A program made the translations under genes and the position numbers. Below the pieces are notes generated by a model. That model ran no database searches and was not told the DNA's origin. It worked only from the letters and a program-made list of their open reading frames with translations. DNA of 64,000 bases from Clostridia bacterium (lineage in GTDB: Bacteria; Bacillota; Clostridia; Christensenellales; Borkfalkiaceae). Of the stretch, positions 17,861 to 27,821 are shown in pieces; the stretch's first letter is position 1, and each line of letters begins with the position of its first letter. The DNA is taken from contig JAIEFR010000022.1 of the NCBI GenBank assembly GCA_029066845.1, positions 82,184 through 146,183 on the forward strand, written 5' to 3'.

Positions 17861-20800
17861 TCAATCACAGGCGGTCATATCTATCTGTTTAAGCGCGCGG
17901 ATATTTATTATTGTCGTTGAAATGTCGCTTTCGTCAAGCCCGTAAATTGCGCACACCACGCTCCTGTACAGCGCAAGCTGGGGGGCGTATTTTTTCTTTA
18001 AGTAGCTCTCAGAATGGGAGCTGTATTTATAGTCGATTAAGTCCGCGCTCACCGCCCTGCCGTCCCTGACGTTTACAGCCAGCAGGTCGATTGCGCCCTG
18101 CACTATCACGCCGTTGCCGTCGTCCTCGCCTACGGCAAATCCGCTGCCGCCGTTTTTTAGCGACGTGTAACCGGCGGAAGGAAGGCGGCACACAAACTCA
18201 CGCTCGCGGTAAAGATTTTTATTTACAACGCCTTCGAACGCCGACATAGAGAGTATGCGCACCAACTGCTCGACGCCCACAAGATTTATCTGTTCCGCGG
18301 ACATAAGTCCTGCGCTTTCAAATGTTTTTAGCTGCGCCTTAACGCCCTCCTCGTCCTTTAACGAGAAATCGCACAGCTCCAGAAATCTGTGGTAGGCTAT
18401 GCCCGCGTCCGCGTTGGTATCCGCGCCTTCCTCCCGCTCGTCGTCGAACAGTATTTCGGCGTTTTCCTCCTCGCTCAACGCGCGCAACAGTCCCGAAGCC
18501 GAACCCTTTACGGGCAGGTCCACGCCCCGTTCGTAGGGATATATAAAAGAGGAAATTTCCCTCAATTCGTCAAGCGTGTTCAGGTCGGCGCGGCTCTCGT
18601 CCAGCACGCGGCGCACGCCCTCCTGCGACTGCCCGGTCTGCTCCTCAACGGACAATATGCGGGGATTAAACGCCTTAACGTCGAATAAATCGGCGTAATT
18701 GTCGGCATAGCTTGCCTTTACGCAATCGAATTCGTCCGCCCTTCCCGTGAGTATATGAAGCGCGTATTTCGCACGCGTGCACGCGACGTAGAACAGATTT
18801 ATTTCGTTGCTCAGCTCCTCCCGCTCCGCGCGCATTTTGTACAGCCTGCGCAGCAGCGTGTGGCTCTGCGACCTGTCCTCCGCGTTGAAGTGGCGAGGGG
18901 CAAAACCGAAGTCGTCGTCGAAGGGCATTTCGCACCTGTCGTCACCCGCGTAGCTTGCCGCAATATCTGCAACTATCACAACGGGGAATTCCAGCCCCTT
19001 CGATGCGTGCATCGTCATAACCTTGATGCAGTCAGAAGCCAGCGCGACAGGCGCTAAAATTTTATTGCCGCCCGCGCGCACCTTTGCAAGAAACGCGCCG
19101 AGGTACAGCTCGCCCGACGGCGAGTAAGCCTCGCTCTGTAACCTTCTAAGCGCGGCAAGCTTGCCCTCGGTATCGTACGCCGCCGAGAAGTTGCCCACGC
19201 ATATAATTTCGTCAATCAGCCGCGCCGCGCCTATACTGCCCGAAAGCGTGCGCAGCCTTTCCACGCGCACGTAAAAGGCGTTGAGTTTTTCCGCCGTGCC
19301 GTCCTTGCAATTTTCCGCATAAGCCCTGGCGCACTCGCGGAAGAGCGGCGTTTTGTTTTCCCTTTCGTCCTTTACTATACTCTCCCTGTGTGCGTCGCCG
19401 TAAATACGGATTTTGGCAAGCTCGCCCTCTGTCATTCCGCCGAGAGGGGATAACAGCGCGCTTGCCAGCTCGACGTCCTGCGCACCGTTGTCCAGATAGT
19501 TTAAAACGTCCAGCATACGGATTATTTCGGGACGGTCGCAGATGTTAACCTCCGCCGCGCCCGCAACGGGATATTTTGCAGTCAGTGCGCGCACTATGCC
19601 CTGCGCGCTCTTGTTGGCGCGCTTTCTGGTAAGCACGCATATATCGCCCGTTTCCACCTTTTTCATCCGCCCCTCGTCGGGGTCGTAGTATTCGCTCTGT
19701 AAAGCCTCCTCTACAAGCTGAAGTACGGCAAGTCCCTCGGCTGTAAAGCTTTTTGCCGCAAGCTTCTGCTCGGAAACGGAGTATATTCCGTGCGCTTCTT
19801 CACGCTGTATTTCACCGCCCTCGAAAAGGCAAATCTCGGCAACTCCGCCGCAGCCCTCCTTATAGCGCGCACCGCCGCGCATAGCGTGCCCGTCGGCGTA
19901 ATCGAACTCGCACACGGGCGGCTTCATCACCTTTGAAAACAGCTCGTTGACAAACGATATAACGCCCTTTACACTTCTGAAATTGTCGGGCAGAATTACG
20001 TATTTTCCCCTGCTGCCGACCACGCCGCACTTTTCCGCAAAGAAGCGCGAGCGGCTGCCGCGGAAGCCGTATATTGCCTGTTTAAGGTCGCCAACGCAGA
20101 AAATATCGTTGCCCGCAACCGCGCTTATAATTTCGTCCTGAATGGGATTGACGTCCTGATATTCGTCCACGAAAACAAACTGATATTTCTCTCTTATCGT
20201 CGCGCGCACGTCAGCGTCGCACTCCCCGCCCTTCAACAGAGCAAGCGCATAATGTTCCAGATCGCCGTAGTCAAGCTTGCTTTCCTCGCGCTTAACCCCG
20301 TCATATGCGGCGGCAAATCTCTTTAGAACGCTGACGAACGCCTGCGCAATGGCTCCGCTTTCGAAGAAACGCCGTCTTTCGGTATCCCCGTCCTCGGTAT
20401 CCTTGTTAATCGCCTTGTACCGTTTTTTTATCTTGTCGCAGAACGCGGAAAACGCCGTGTCGTCCTCGGCAACCTCGCTCCTTACCCTAGGCTTTACGGA
20501 ATTGGAAAGTCTTGCAGGCGGCGAAAAAATTTCTCCGCTTTCCGCAAGCGAAATAAGGGTTGAACGCATTTCGTCCAGCACCTTTAAATACCCTTCGGCG
20601 TTTACCGCGGGACGGAAGCCTTCCGCAAATTTTTCTATGGCGCGGACGAGCACACCGTACTTTTCGGCAACTGCCTTACCATACTCCGCGCACACCTTTT
20701 CAAAGCCGTCCTCTGTGTACGTAGAAGCGCTCACTTCGTCCAGAAGTTTCAAATAATCGGGGCGCTGTCGCACCTCGTCGTACGCCTCGTAAAGCATCTC

Positions 20801-21307
20801 CTTAAGCGCCTTGTCGCTGCGCTTTTTTCTCAGCCTTTCAAGCAACGTGTAAAGGTCAGGGGCGGACTCTGCGTACAGTCCGTCGAAAAGGTCGTCCATA
20901 GCCCGTGCGCGCAACGCATTTTCCTCCGCGCCCGCCGAGAGCACCTCGAACGATGCGTCCACCTTCAACGCGTAAAAGTAAGTGCGTATCAGCCTAGCGC
21001 AGAACGAATGGATAGTGCTGATATCCGCCGTATTGATTTTGCCAAGCTGCACGCGGATATTTTCGCGCTTTTCGCCGTCCGCGGCGTTCAGCCTTGCAAT
21101 TAGCTCCGCGCGCAGTTTTTCCTTCATCTGCGCGGCGGCTTTTTTTGTGAATGTGACGGCAAGCACGTTGTCCAGACTTGCGCCTTCTTCCAGAATATCC
21201 GCAAGCCTTTTAATCATAACCGTAGTCTTGCCCGCGCCTGCGGAAGCCGAAACCAGCACCTCGCCGCGCGCCGCTATCGCCTGTAACTGTTCGGGCGTTG
21301 CGCTCAT
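17861..21307 (-). CDS. addA: ATP-dependent helicase/nuclease subunit A
   Basis: 1148 residues. UvrD-type superfamily 1 helicase: Walker A SASAGAGKTT near residue 20, motif Ia AVTFTKKAA, STIHSFC, motif II FVFVDEYQDVNP, GDLKQAIYGFRGS, MTMHASKGLEFPVV and NLFYVACTRAK. The C-terminal RecB-type nuclease has GIAYHRFLE, the GAIDLLAV aspartate, DLIDYKYS and the conserved Q in APQLALYRS. With AddB it resects double-strand breaks for RecA loading. The start overlaps the addB stop (ATGA). Slightly shorter than B. subtilis AddA. Confidence 0.96.
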   Translation of the reverse strand: MSATPEQLQAIAARGEVLVSASAGAGKTTVMIKRLADILEEGASLDNVLAVTFTKKAAAQMKEKLRAELIARLNAADGEKRENIRVQLGKINTADISTIHSFCARLIRTYFYALKVDASFEVLSAGAEENALRARAMDDLFDGLYAESAPDLYTLLERLRKKRSDKALKEMLYEAYDEVRQRPDYLKLLDEVSASTYTEDGFEKVCAEYGKAVAEKYGVLVRAIEKFAEGFRPAVNAEGYLKVLDEMRSTLISLAESGEIFSPPARLSNSVKPRVRSEVAEDDTAFSAFCDKIKKRYKAINKDTEDGDTERRRFFESGAIAQAFVSVLKRFAAAYDGVKREESKLDYGDLEHYALALLKGGECDADVRATIREKYQFVFVDEYQDVNPIQDEIISAVAGNDIFCVGDLKQAIYGFRGSRSRFFAEKCGVVGSRGKYVILPDNFRSVKGVISFVNELFSKVMKPPVCEFDYADGHAMRGGARYKEGCGGVAEICLFEGGEIQREEAHGIYSVSEQKLAAKSFTAEGLAVLQLVEEALQSEYYDPDEGRMKKVETGDICVLTRKRANKSAQGIVRALTAKYPVAGAAEVNICDRPEIIRMLDVLNYLDNGAQDVELASALLSPLGGMTEGELAKIRIYGDAHRESIVKDERENKTPLFRECARAYAENCKDGTAEKLNAFYVRVERLRTLSGSIGAARLIDEIICVGNFSAAYDTEGKLAALRRLQSEAYSPSGELYLGAFLAKVRAGGNKILAPVALASDCIKVMTMHASKGLEFPVVIVADIAASYAGDDRCEMPFDDDFGFAPRHFNAEDRSQSHTLLRRLYKMRAEREELSNEINLFYVACTRAKYALHILTGRADEFDCVKASYADNYADLFDVKAFNPRILSVEEQTGQSQEGVRRVLDESRADLNTLDELREISSFIYPYERGVDLPVKGSASGLLRALSEEENAEILFDDEREEGADTNADAGIAYHRFLELCDFSLKDEEGVKAQLKTFESAGLMSAEQINLVGVEQLVRILSMSAFEGVVNKNLYREREFVCRLPSAGYTSLKNGGSGFAVGEDDGNGVIVQGAIDLLAVNVRDGRAVSADLIDYKYSSHSESYLKKKYAPQLALYRSVVCAIYGLDESDISTTIINIRALKQIDMTACD

Positions 21308-24300
21308 AATACGCCACCTCCCCCGTTCCTGTTTTCGCGCGCTATCGTGGCGATAGTCTTACAGTCCGCGCTTACCTCCTCGCGGCCGCCCTTTGCTTCC
21401 GCGTCGTAGCCGCAGCAGCCCGCATACTTGCACGAACCGCACGCACCGCTCACGGGCGAAGGCGCAAGCTCGCCGCTTACAAGCTCCGCCGCACCCCTCT
21501 GTGCCACCTGCTTGGAGTAGTCTAAAAAGTCCGCAAAGTCCTCCCTTGTCATAGCCTTATCCAGCTTTCTGCCGTTGAGATACGCGCCCACGTATTGGCT
21601 GCGCTCCTTTTCCTGCAGGTTAATATCCGAGCTTCTGACAACGTCCTCGCTGCCGTCCATAAAGCCTTTGAGCGTAAACGAACCGCCGCCAGCGGAATAG
21701 TCGAGATTGGCGGGAAAATAGTATGCGCCAGCCGCGCGCCGTCCCTCCGCCGCCGCGGACAGATATAGGGGCAGCTGCAATTTCAGCCCCATATAGTAGG
21801 ACGAAGGGCTGTCGTCAATCGTGCCCGTCTTGTAGTCTATAATTCTGACCAGCTCACCCGTCGAGTCCACCCTGTCTATTCTTCCGCCGACGTTGAGCGA
21901 ACCGCCCAGACCGACCTTGCAGCGCGCCTCCACGCCCTCGACCTTGAAGTCCGAATTTTTGAGCTGTTCGAACATTCCCGCCGAAAGAATTTTCGCCTCC
22001 TCGACAAGCTTGCGCGCCGAGTATGACGAAGCTCCGTCGTCCGACTGCACTAGATACGCGGCACTATCTAAAAGCTTCAACGCCGTATCCTCGGCAACGC
22101 GCTCACACTCCGCACGGTCGGATATATCGTTGAGTTTGCGCGCAACCTCCTCCAGAACGGCGTGAATAAAGTTGCCCGAATCGAGCGGACGGAAAGTGCC
22201 CTCCCGCCGTTCGTTGAGCTTAAGTCCCTGCCGCATAAACGCCTTGTAAGGGCAGGAAAAATAGGTTTCCAGCGCGGTGGGAGAAACGCTTTCGCCGTAG
22301 AGCGAAAGCCAGTCCACGCCGTCCTCCGCGCTCTTTTCTTCAAACAACGCCGCCGCGTTTTTGCCGCCGTCGTCCTCTTTAAGCCGCTTATATACCGCCG
22401 CCATTCGGCTTGCGCCGTAATCCTTGTCGCCGCTTAAAAAGTAAGTCAGGTGCCTCAAAGCGGGCGTAGTGCGAGCGCAGGTATATGCAAAGTTTTCGTC
22501 TGTGACCGCAAGATATTTGACGGGTACGGGCGCAACGGGATTGCCGTCCACGTTGAACAGTTTTTTAACGTATGAAATAATCTCGCTTACGCCGCACTCC
22601 TCGCCGCCGCTGCGCAACGGGTACAGAAGGTACAGCTTTTGCGAAAACGCGCAGAAGTTGAGCGCGGTCATTTCCCTCACTCGCCTGTTGACCTGCGATA
22701 TTTTGGGTGAAACCGCGATTTTGAGTTTCTCCAGAGAGGTGAGCTCGCCGTCTGTCAATATTGCGGTATCCTGCGAGGCGGCGGGCACCGCGTCCGTCAG
22801 TCCGCCTATGAACACAACCTTGCTGCCCGCGTTTGCGCACGCCGACAAGTCGCTTATAAACACAGCGTCCTGCTTGGGCGGTATAAGCGAGATTTCGTCT
22901 GCGGCAAAACCGCTCTTTAAAATCTTGGCAAATTCGCGCACCGTAGTCCTTTCGCCCGCGGTCAGCTTTTCCGCCTCGTCCAGAACCTTCAGTACCTCGC
23001 TATACGCCCTCTTGGACATTGCCGCAACCGAGGCGTAGCCGCACGCTTCCGCTTCGGCAGCCATCTCTTTAAGCCGCGCCTCCGCGTTGAAATTGTTTAA
23101 AAGACTGCGCACCGCTCCGCACGCCGCCGCGCTGTCAACCTCCCTGGAAGGCAGGCATTTCAGACCGCTTAAAAACGCCGCGCGCACTCTTTCCACCGCG
23201 GCTGAGTTAAGCCCCGGCTCTTTGCATATATTTTCGTTAACGGGCTTTTTCACGCCGCCGCGATAGCTTGCCGCGCGCAGAATATAGTTGACGAAAATAT
23301 CCCTGTCCGCGCGCAGGTCGCCATCCTTGCAGTCAAGCGTAAACAGCGGCGAAGACACCACCGCCAACACGCTTTCGGGACGACAGCCGTCCGCGGCGCA
23401 GGTGAGATAATCGAGAATAAAAGAGCACACCGAATGCGACGAAAGCGGATAACGCCTGTCCACGTACATAGGCACGCCGTACTCGCCGAACGCCCTTTCC
23501 AGAGCGGGCTGCACCCCGTTTATATCGGGCAGCATAACCGATATTTCGCGGTAGCGCACGCCGTCCTCTTTTACGCATTTCAAAATTTGCGAAGCGATAA
23601 AATTGCACTCCTCGTCCTCGTCCGTTGCCTCCGCAACGCACAATTGACCGCGGGATATGCCCAGACTAAGCGCTTTATGAAAGCTTTCGGGCTCGAAAGC
23701 GTACCTTCTTATATGCTCCGCCGCAGGCGCCGCGCCCGACGGCAGCTTTTCCACAAAGCCGTTTATATCCTTTCCGCAAACGCCCTCCTCGCGGGCGATA
23801 TTGACGAAGCTCGTCCACGCCTCGTTGACGTATTTCTTTTCACTGCCGCCGACGAAAATTCCGTAGACGCCGTCCGCCGTCTGCATACACGCGCGCACGC
23901 AGTCCGCCACAGACGACGTAAACGCCTGGAAGCCGAGGAATACAACGTCCGCGCCCTTAATCTTCTGCGAGGCGCGAATGACGTCGGGCAGCCGCCTCAA
24001 ATAAGCGTTTCTGTCTACCGCGCCGCGCTCCTTCAGATAGTCGGAATACGCCCTGTATAATAGCTCCAGATCGTGCAGCTTGCGCCTTAAAAGCTTGTTC
24101 TCCGCCTCTATGCCGCCAAGGTCGTCGGCGGAAATTTTGGAGGAGTATAAAAGCGCAATCGTGTCGTAGACCTCCTGCGCGGCGTTGGTTGCCGAAAGCC
24201 GTTTGAAAAGCTGCAGACTTTCGCGGTTGCCCTCTATGAGTTTGCGTATAGCCATAGCCGAGCCCTGCGACGTGAGCACGTTGTCGCAAGCCCCAGTCTG

Positions 24301-24516
24301 CGACGAGAGAAAGCGCGACAAGGTATAGACGGACACGGCAAAAGTTCCGCCCACCGCCTCGCACACGGCGCGCTCCGCAACGAGCGACAGCCTGTCCTCG
24401 CAGAACACCACGAGCCGCTTGCCCTCGCTCCCCTCTCTTTCGGAGTGGGCGGCGACTATCCGCTTGAATTTTTCCAGTCCCGCCGACAGAGTCGGCGCAA
24501 CGTACGTCTTGCTCAT
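21304..24516 (-). CDS. addB: ATP-dependent nuclease subunit B (PD-(D/E)XK and Fe-S)
   Basis: The ORF opens at TTG 24522; ATG 24516 after GAGG is preferred (1070 aa). The C-terminal nuclease shows GNFIHAVLEEV, GGRIDRVD and IIDYKTGT, and the four-cysteine iron-sulfur staple is present: one in YFSCPYKAF, three in the C-terminal GACGSCKYAGCCG cluster. The N-terminal region lacks the GxxGxGKT loop found in many AddB proteins, so ATP binding by this subunit is doubtful. Pairs with addA downstream. Confidence 0.92.
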   Translation of the reverse strand: MSKTYVAPTLSAGLEKFKRIVAAHSEREGSEGKRLVVFCEDRLSLVAERAVCEAVGGTFAVSVYTLSRFLSSQTGACDNVLTSQGSAMAIRKLIEGNRESLQLFKRLSATNAAQEVYDTIALLYSSKISADDLGGIEAENKLLRRKLHDLELLYRAYSDYLKERGAVDRNAYLRRLPDVIRASQKIKGADVVFLGFQAFTSSVADCVRACMQTADGVYGIFVGGSEKKYVNEAWTSFVNIAREEGVCGKDINGFVEKLPSGAAPAAEHIRRYAFEPESFHKALSLGISRGQLCVAEATDEDEECNFIASQILKCVKEDGVRYREISVMLPDINGVQPALERAFGEYGVPMYVDRRYPLSSHSVCSFILDYLTCAADGCRPESVLAVVSSPLFTLDCKDGDLRADRDIFVNYILRAASYRGGVKKPVNENICKEPGLNSAAVERVRAAFLSGLKCLPSREVDSAAACGAVRSLLNNFNAEARLKEMAAEAEACGYASVAAMSKRAYSEVLKVLDEAEKLTAGERTTVREFAKILKSGFAADEISLIPPKQDAVFISDLSACANAGSKVVFIGGLTDAVPAASQDTAILTDGELTSLEKLKIAVSPKISQVNRRVREMTALNFCAFSQKLYLLYPLRSGGEECGVSEIISYVKKLFNVDGNPVAPVPVKYLAVTDENFAYTCARTTPALRHLTYFLSGDKDYGASRMAAVYKRLKEDDGGKNAAALFEEKSAEDGVDWLSLYGESVSPTALETYFSCPYKAFMRQGLKLNERREGTFRPLDSGNFIHAVLEEVARKLNDISDRAECERVAEDTALKLLDSAAYLVQSDDGASSYSARKLVEEAKILSAGMFEQLKNSDFKVEGVEARCKVGLGGSLNVGGRIDRVDSTGELVRIIDYKTGTIDDSPSSYYMGLKLQLPLYLSAAAEGRRAAGAYYFPANLDYSAGGGSFTLKGFMDGSEDVVRSSDINLQEKERSQYVGAYLNGRKLDKAMTREDFADFLDYSKQVAQRGAAELVSGELAPSPVSGACGSCKYAGCCGYDAEAKGGREEVSADCKTIATIARENRNGGGGVL

Positions 24517-24585
24517 ATGCAACCTCTTTCCCCTCCATTATAACACGCCTGCGCCTAATTTTTAATTATTTAGAGCGCAAAAGTT

Positions 24586-24614
24586 TTTACATTCACGAAA
24601 ATATATGCTATAAT
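24586..24614 (+). promoter_or_regulatory. Near-consensus promoter predicting a leaderless mRNA
   Basis: TTTACA (24586-24591), 17-bp spacer, TATAAT (24609-24614). The expected start at about 24621 is within 1-2 nt of ATG 24622; no Shine-Dalgarno exists before that ATG. Confidence 0.75.
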
Positions 24615-24621
24615 TTTACAT

Positions 24622-25761
24622 ATGAAAGCTTTTAGTAAATGTTTTGCGGTCGTTTTGACTGCCGCAAGCCTTATTACGCTGGGCGGTTGCGCAAAGTCCA
24701 CCCCCGACAACAGAGTGGCGACTACCGCCAACTGGAACGCGCGCACCTCTACTATGGTCGAAAAAAATTACCTCGACTACTGGCAGAGCCACAAGGAAGT
24801 TGCCGAATACGGCATAACCTTTAAGGATACGAGCGCGACGGGCTACACGGTAAGCTACGACACGGACGCCGCCGTTTATACAACCGAATTCTATATTGAG
24901 GGCGCATACGACTGGAAGAGCGCGGCTATTCCCGAGGAGTACCGCGTACCGCTTGCAGACAGCGAGCCAGTATACGTTTACACCACCTCGCTTGCGATAA
25001 GCGGCTCCTACAAGATTACGGCGACGGGCGAGGAGAAAAAGTTTGACGACGTTTTGCAGACCGTAAGCAAATTCCGCCTTGCGGGCGACAACCTCAAACC
25101 CGTATATTCCAGACAGATTATAAAGAACACCGCGCCCAACTCGCTGGGCACGCAGATACTGGACGTTGCATACGTTCAGACCGATTCGGTCTTTGAAACC
25201 TTTTACAACAGGGAGTGCACCGAGGCTTTGGTTAAGCAGACGGACAACCTTGCAGACGTAAAGGAAAAGGAAACCAAAAAGATTAAGCTGAACGACAAAT
25301 CGGGACTTTCGATATTCGACAACAGCCAGTTGAGGGCAGCCGTGCGCGCGTTTACGATGACGGGCGGCGCGTCCAGAAAGTTCAACGTGGTTGCGCCCCA
25401 GAACGGCGCAATGCAGGCTTGTACGGCAACCATTACCGCACCCGTGGAGCTTGACCGCAACGACGAAGCGCAGAAGGCTATTATAACCGCCCTCGACAAC
25501 TGTTCGCCCGACGACTATATCTTCTTTGACGGCACCCCGTCAAGCGGCGAAGAGTCGGAAAGAACCTACCGCTATAACGCGGTTGCGCTGTCGATAGAAG
25601 CGGATCTGAAAGGCTCCGACCCCACTTGCTGGTACTCCACCGTGGAAAACAACGACGTAAACGGAACGCGCTCCGTACTGCTGCGTATGACCACTCCCGT
25701 CGCGTTCGGTCTGGGCTCTCTGACATATTCGCTTAAAGCGTTAAACGTAGAGAGTATCTGA
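24622..25761 (+). CDS. Lipoprotein of unknown function
   Basis: 379 residues. Signal peptide with lipobox TLGGC near residue 23, so it should be lipid-anchored outside the membrane. The mature part is mostly beta-strand with many Tyr, Thr and Asp residues (AVYTTEFYIEGAYDW, VYVYTTSLAISGSY, SVLLRMTTPVAFGLG). I do not recognise a family. It is divergent from addB and isolated by a terminator. The mRNA is predicted leaderless. Confidence 0.72.
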   Translation: MKAFSKCFAVVLTAASLITLGGCAKSTPDNRVATTANWNARTSTMVEKNYLDYWQSHKEVAEYGITFKDTSATGYTVSYDTDAAVYTTEFYIEGAYDWKSAAIPEEYRVPLADSEPVYVYTTSLAISGSYKITATGEEKKFDDVLQTVSKFRLAGDNLKPVYSRQIIKNTAPNSLGTQILDVAYVQTDSVFETFYNRECTEALVKQTDNLADVKEKETKKIKLNDKSGLSIFDNSQLRAAVRAFTMTGGASRKFNVVAPQNGAMQACTATITAPVELDRNDEAQKAIITALDNCSPDDYIFFDGTPSSGEESERTYRYNAVALSIEADLKGSDPTCWYSTVENNDVNGTRSVLLRMTTPVAFGLGSLTYSLKALNVESI

Positions 25762-25779
25762 ATTTAAAGAACAACGTAA

Positions 25780-25818
25780 ACGCCGCGCAAAGGATTTCCT
25801 TTGCGCGGCGTAATTTTT
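25780..25818. terminator. Bidirectional terminator between convergent genes
   Basis: Stem ACGCCGCGCAAAGGA / TCCTTTGCGCGGCGT (15 bp, minimal loop), then AATTTTTTA. It serves the lipoprotein (+) and the sugar kinase (-). Confidence 0.88.
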
Positions 25819-25826
25819 TATTTATA

Positions 25827-26855
25827 TTATCTTCTTATTTCGTAATTCTGATTCATCAGCTTTATGATGCTCTCTTCGTCGTCGGTGATATTGAAATCGC
25901 CGTGCATAGTGTGCTTGATGACCGACGAAGCCACCGCGAAGTTGACTATATCCTCCGCCTGCATTTCGCGCATTATCGCATAAATCATACCGCTCGCAAA
26001 GGCGTCGCCACCGCCCACGCGGTCAAGAATACTGAAGCGGAAAGTCTTGCTTTCATAGGTTTCGCCGTCGTACCACATAAACGCCTTCAGGCTGTTTTCA
26101 CTGCCCGAATGTACGTAGCGCACGTGTCTGCCTATCGCCTTGAAATTGTACTTGTCGTGAAGCGCGCGGAAGATTCTGTCCTGCTCCTTGTAGGAAGGAT
26201 TCATAGTCAATCCGTCCTTCATATCCTTGCCGTCGGGACCGGGCAGATTTATCGGCTCTATGCCGAAAAGCACGTCCACGTAGGGCAGGTATTCGGTTAT
26301 GCAGTCCCTTGCCTCCTGCCACTCCCACAGTGCCGAGCGGTAATTGCAGTCAAACGAAACGGTAATACCCATTTCCTTAGCCGCTTTCAACGCAAGCATA
26401 ATAAGCTCGCGGCAGTTTGGGGAAAGCGCGGGCGTAATGCCGCTTAAATGCAGCCAGGTGAAGCCCTTTAACTTCTGCTTGAAATCTATGGTCTTGAAAT
26501 CGTACTTTGCAAAAGCCGAGTCCTTTCTGTCGTAAGTGACCTTGCTTGCGCGCACGCCGAAGCCCTCTTCCAGAAAGTATATGCCCATTCTGCCGGTGCC
26601 GTAAATGCAGGGCGAGCAGTGAACGTCGTTGCTCCTCAGATACCTTATAGCCGCCTTGCCTATTGACGAATCGGGCACTACGGTGAAGTAGGAGCTGTCC
26701 ACGCCCAGGTTTGCAAGCGCAGCCGCAACGTTGGCTTCCGCGCCGCCGTAGGTAACCTTGAACTCGTCAGTCGTTCTTATCTTCTCGTTATTGGGGGGCG
26801 AAAGCCTTAATAAAAGCTCGCCCATAGTTATAAATCTCTGTTCGGAAACTCCCAT
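25827..26855 (-). CDS. kdgK: PfkB-family sugar kinase, 2-keto-3-deoxygluconate kinase-like
   Basis: 342 residues with AGGGGAG upstream. The N-terminal GELLLRLSPP, YGGAEANVAAALANLG and the C-terminal DRVGGGDAFASG, with its catalytic Asp, are PfkB signatures; the layout (LHLSGITPALSP, FDCNYRSALW) fits KDG kinases best. It would phosphorylate 2-keto-3-deoxygluconate, the product of pectin breakdown, before aldol cleavage. No KDPG aldolase lies next to it. Substrate choice within PfkB is not certain from sequence. Confidence 0.82.
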   Translation of the reverse strand: MGVSEQRFITMGELLLRLSPPNNEKIRTTDEFKVTYGGAEANVAAALANLGVDSSYFTVVPDSSIGKAAIRYLRSNDVHCSPCIYGTGRMGIYFLEEGFGVRASKVTYDRKDSAFAKYDFKTIDFKQKLKGFTWLHLSGITPALSPNCRELIMLALKAAKEMGITVSFDCNYRSALWEWQEARDCITEYLPYVDVLFGIEPINLPGPDGKDMKDGLTMNPSYKEQDRIFRALHDKYNFKAIGRHVRYVHSGSENSLKAFMWYDGETYESKTFRFSILDRVGGGDAFASGMIYAIMREMQAEDIVNFAVASSVIKHTMHGDFNITDDEESIIKLMNQNYEIRR

Positions 26856-26884
26856 AGAAAACTCCCCTATCGTTATTTAAATAT

Positions 26885-26913
26885 ATTATATCACCGTTTT
26901 ACGCTTTTGTACA
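26885..26913 (-). promoter_or_regulatory. Promoter of the sugar kinase
   Basis: Minus strand: TGTACA (26908-26913), 17-bp spacer, TATAAT (26885-26890), about 30 bp before the ATG. Confidence 0.55.
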
Positions 26914-26969
26914 GACCTGATTTTTAAGAATTTCAACAAAATTTTAAATATGACTGTTTTTACAACTCG

Positions 26970-27818
26970 TTAAACGATATGCGCCCTCTTAGATTTGCCC
27001 TTTGCGTCTATCATAACCGTGATTATTTCCCCCTCATTAAAGCAACGCGAGGTGTATCCTTCGTATTCCCGTCCGTCCACTACGATAATTACTCTGTACG
27101 TAATTCCCGTAATTCTGACCGACGACCTGTAATTGCCGCCGCCCGTGCTTGACATACTCGAAAGAATACACGCCTTGACAACCCCCTGCGCTTTAACCAC
27201 TTTATCGGGGTGCCGCCTGTATGCTCTTCTTCCAGCCCTTTCTACCGCAAGTTTTATGATGACGGAAATTAAAATTGTGCCGACGAATACGCCGCCGCTG
27301 ATATATGCGCCAAGGTAAACTTTAAAGAATATAAAGAAAGGTATACACGTAAAGGCAAGCAGTAATATAGAGAAATAAGTCCAGATTAAAACTTTTTTCC
27401 CTGTAGAAGAATTTTGATATGCGTTTGCCGAATGACCGGCAACGTATTCGGCCTGTTTAAGCTGACTTTCGTAACCTTCGGAAGAGTTTATATCCTGCAA
27501 TCTTTCCGCCTCTTTTTCGGCTTCGCTCTCTTCCGCAATTTTGTCGGATTTGGAATCGAAGCTGATTTTGCTTATAGGCGTACCGCTTTCGTCCCTTCCG
27601 CTGCCGAATTTAAAATCGAACTTGAATTTGCCCAGTATCATCATTACCAGACCCGCCGCAACTAATGCGACTGCGGTCACAAATGTGCCCAGAAAGGAAA
27701 CTATTTCGCCGGCATACTCCAAGGTATTGTTCCCCGTATTGTAGCCGACCGACCGCAAACTTATGCCGACTATTATAGGCACGAGTATTAAGAATGATAA
27801 TATCGCAAGCTTTCTCAT
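26970..27818 (-). CDS. Four-helix membrane protein with C-terminal beta domain, paralogue B
   Basis: 282 residues. Hydrophobic segments near residues 5-22, 40-62, 143-165 and 168-190. A charged loop with EAEKEAERLQDINSSEGYES lies between helices 2 and 3. The C-terminal ~80 residues are soluble (VVKACILSSMSSTGGG ... TYRVIIVVDGREYEGY). It is a paralogue of the gene 3 bp upstream, so the pair forms an operon and arose by tandem duplication. Family not recognised; the beta domain looks like a small OB- or SH3-like fold, which is a guess. Confidence 0.62.
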   Translation of the reverse strand: MRKLAILSFLILVPIIVGISLRSVGYNTGNNTLEYAGEIVSFLGTFVTAVALVAAGLVMMILGKFKFDFKFGSGRDESGTPISKISFDSKSDKIAEESEAEKEAERLQDINSSEGYESQLKQAEYVAGHSANAYQNSSTGKKVLIWTYFSILLLAFTCIPFFIFFKVYLGAYISGGVFVGTILISVIIKLAVERAGRRAYRRHPDKVVKAQGVVKACILSSMSSTGGGNYRSSVRITGITYRVIIVVDGREYEGYTSRCFNEGEIITVMIDAKGKSKRAHIV

Positions 27819-27821
27819 AAC

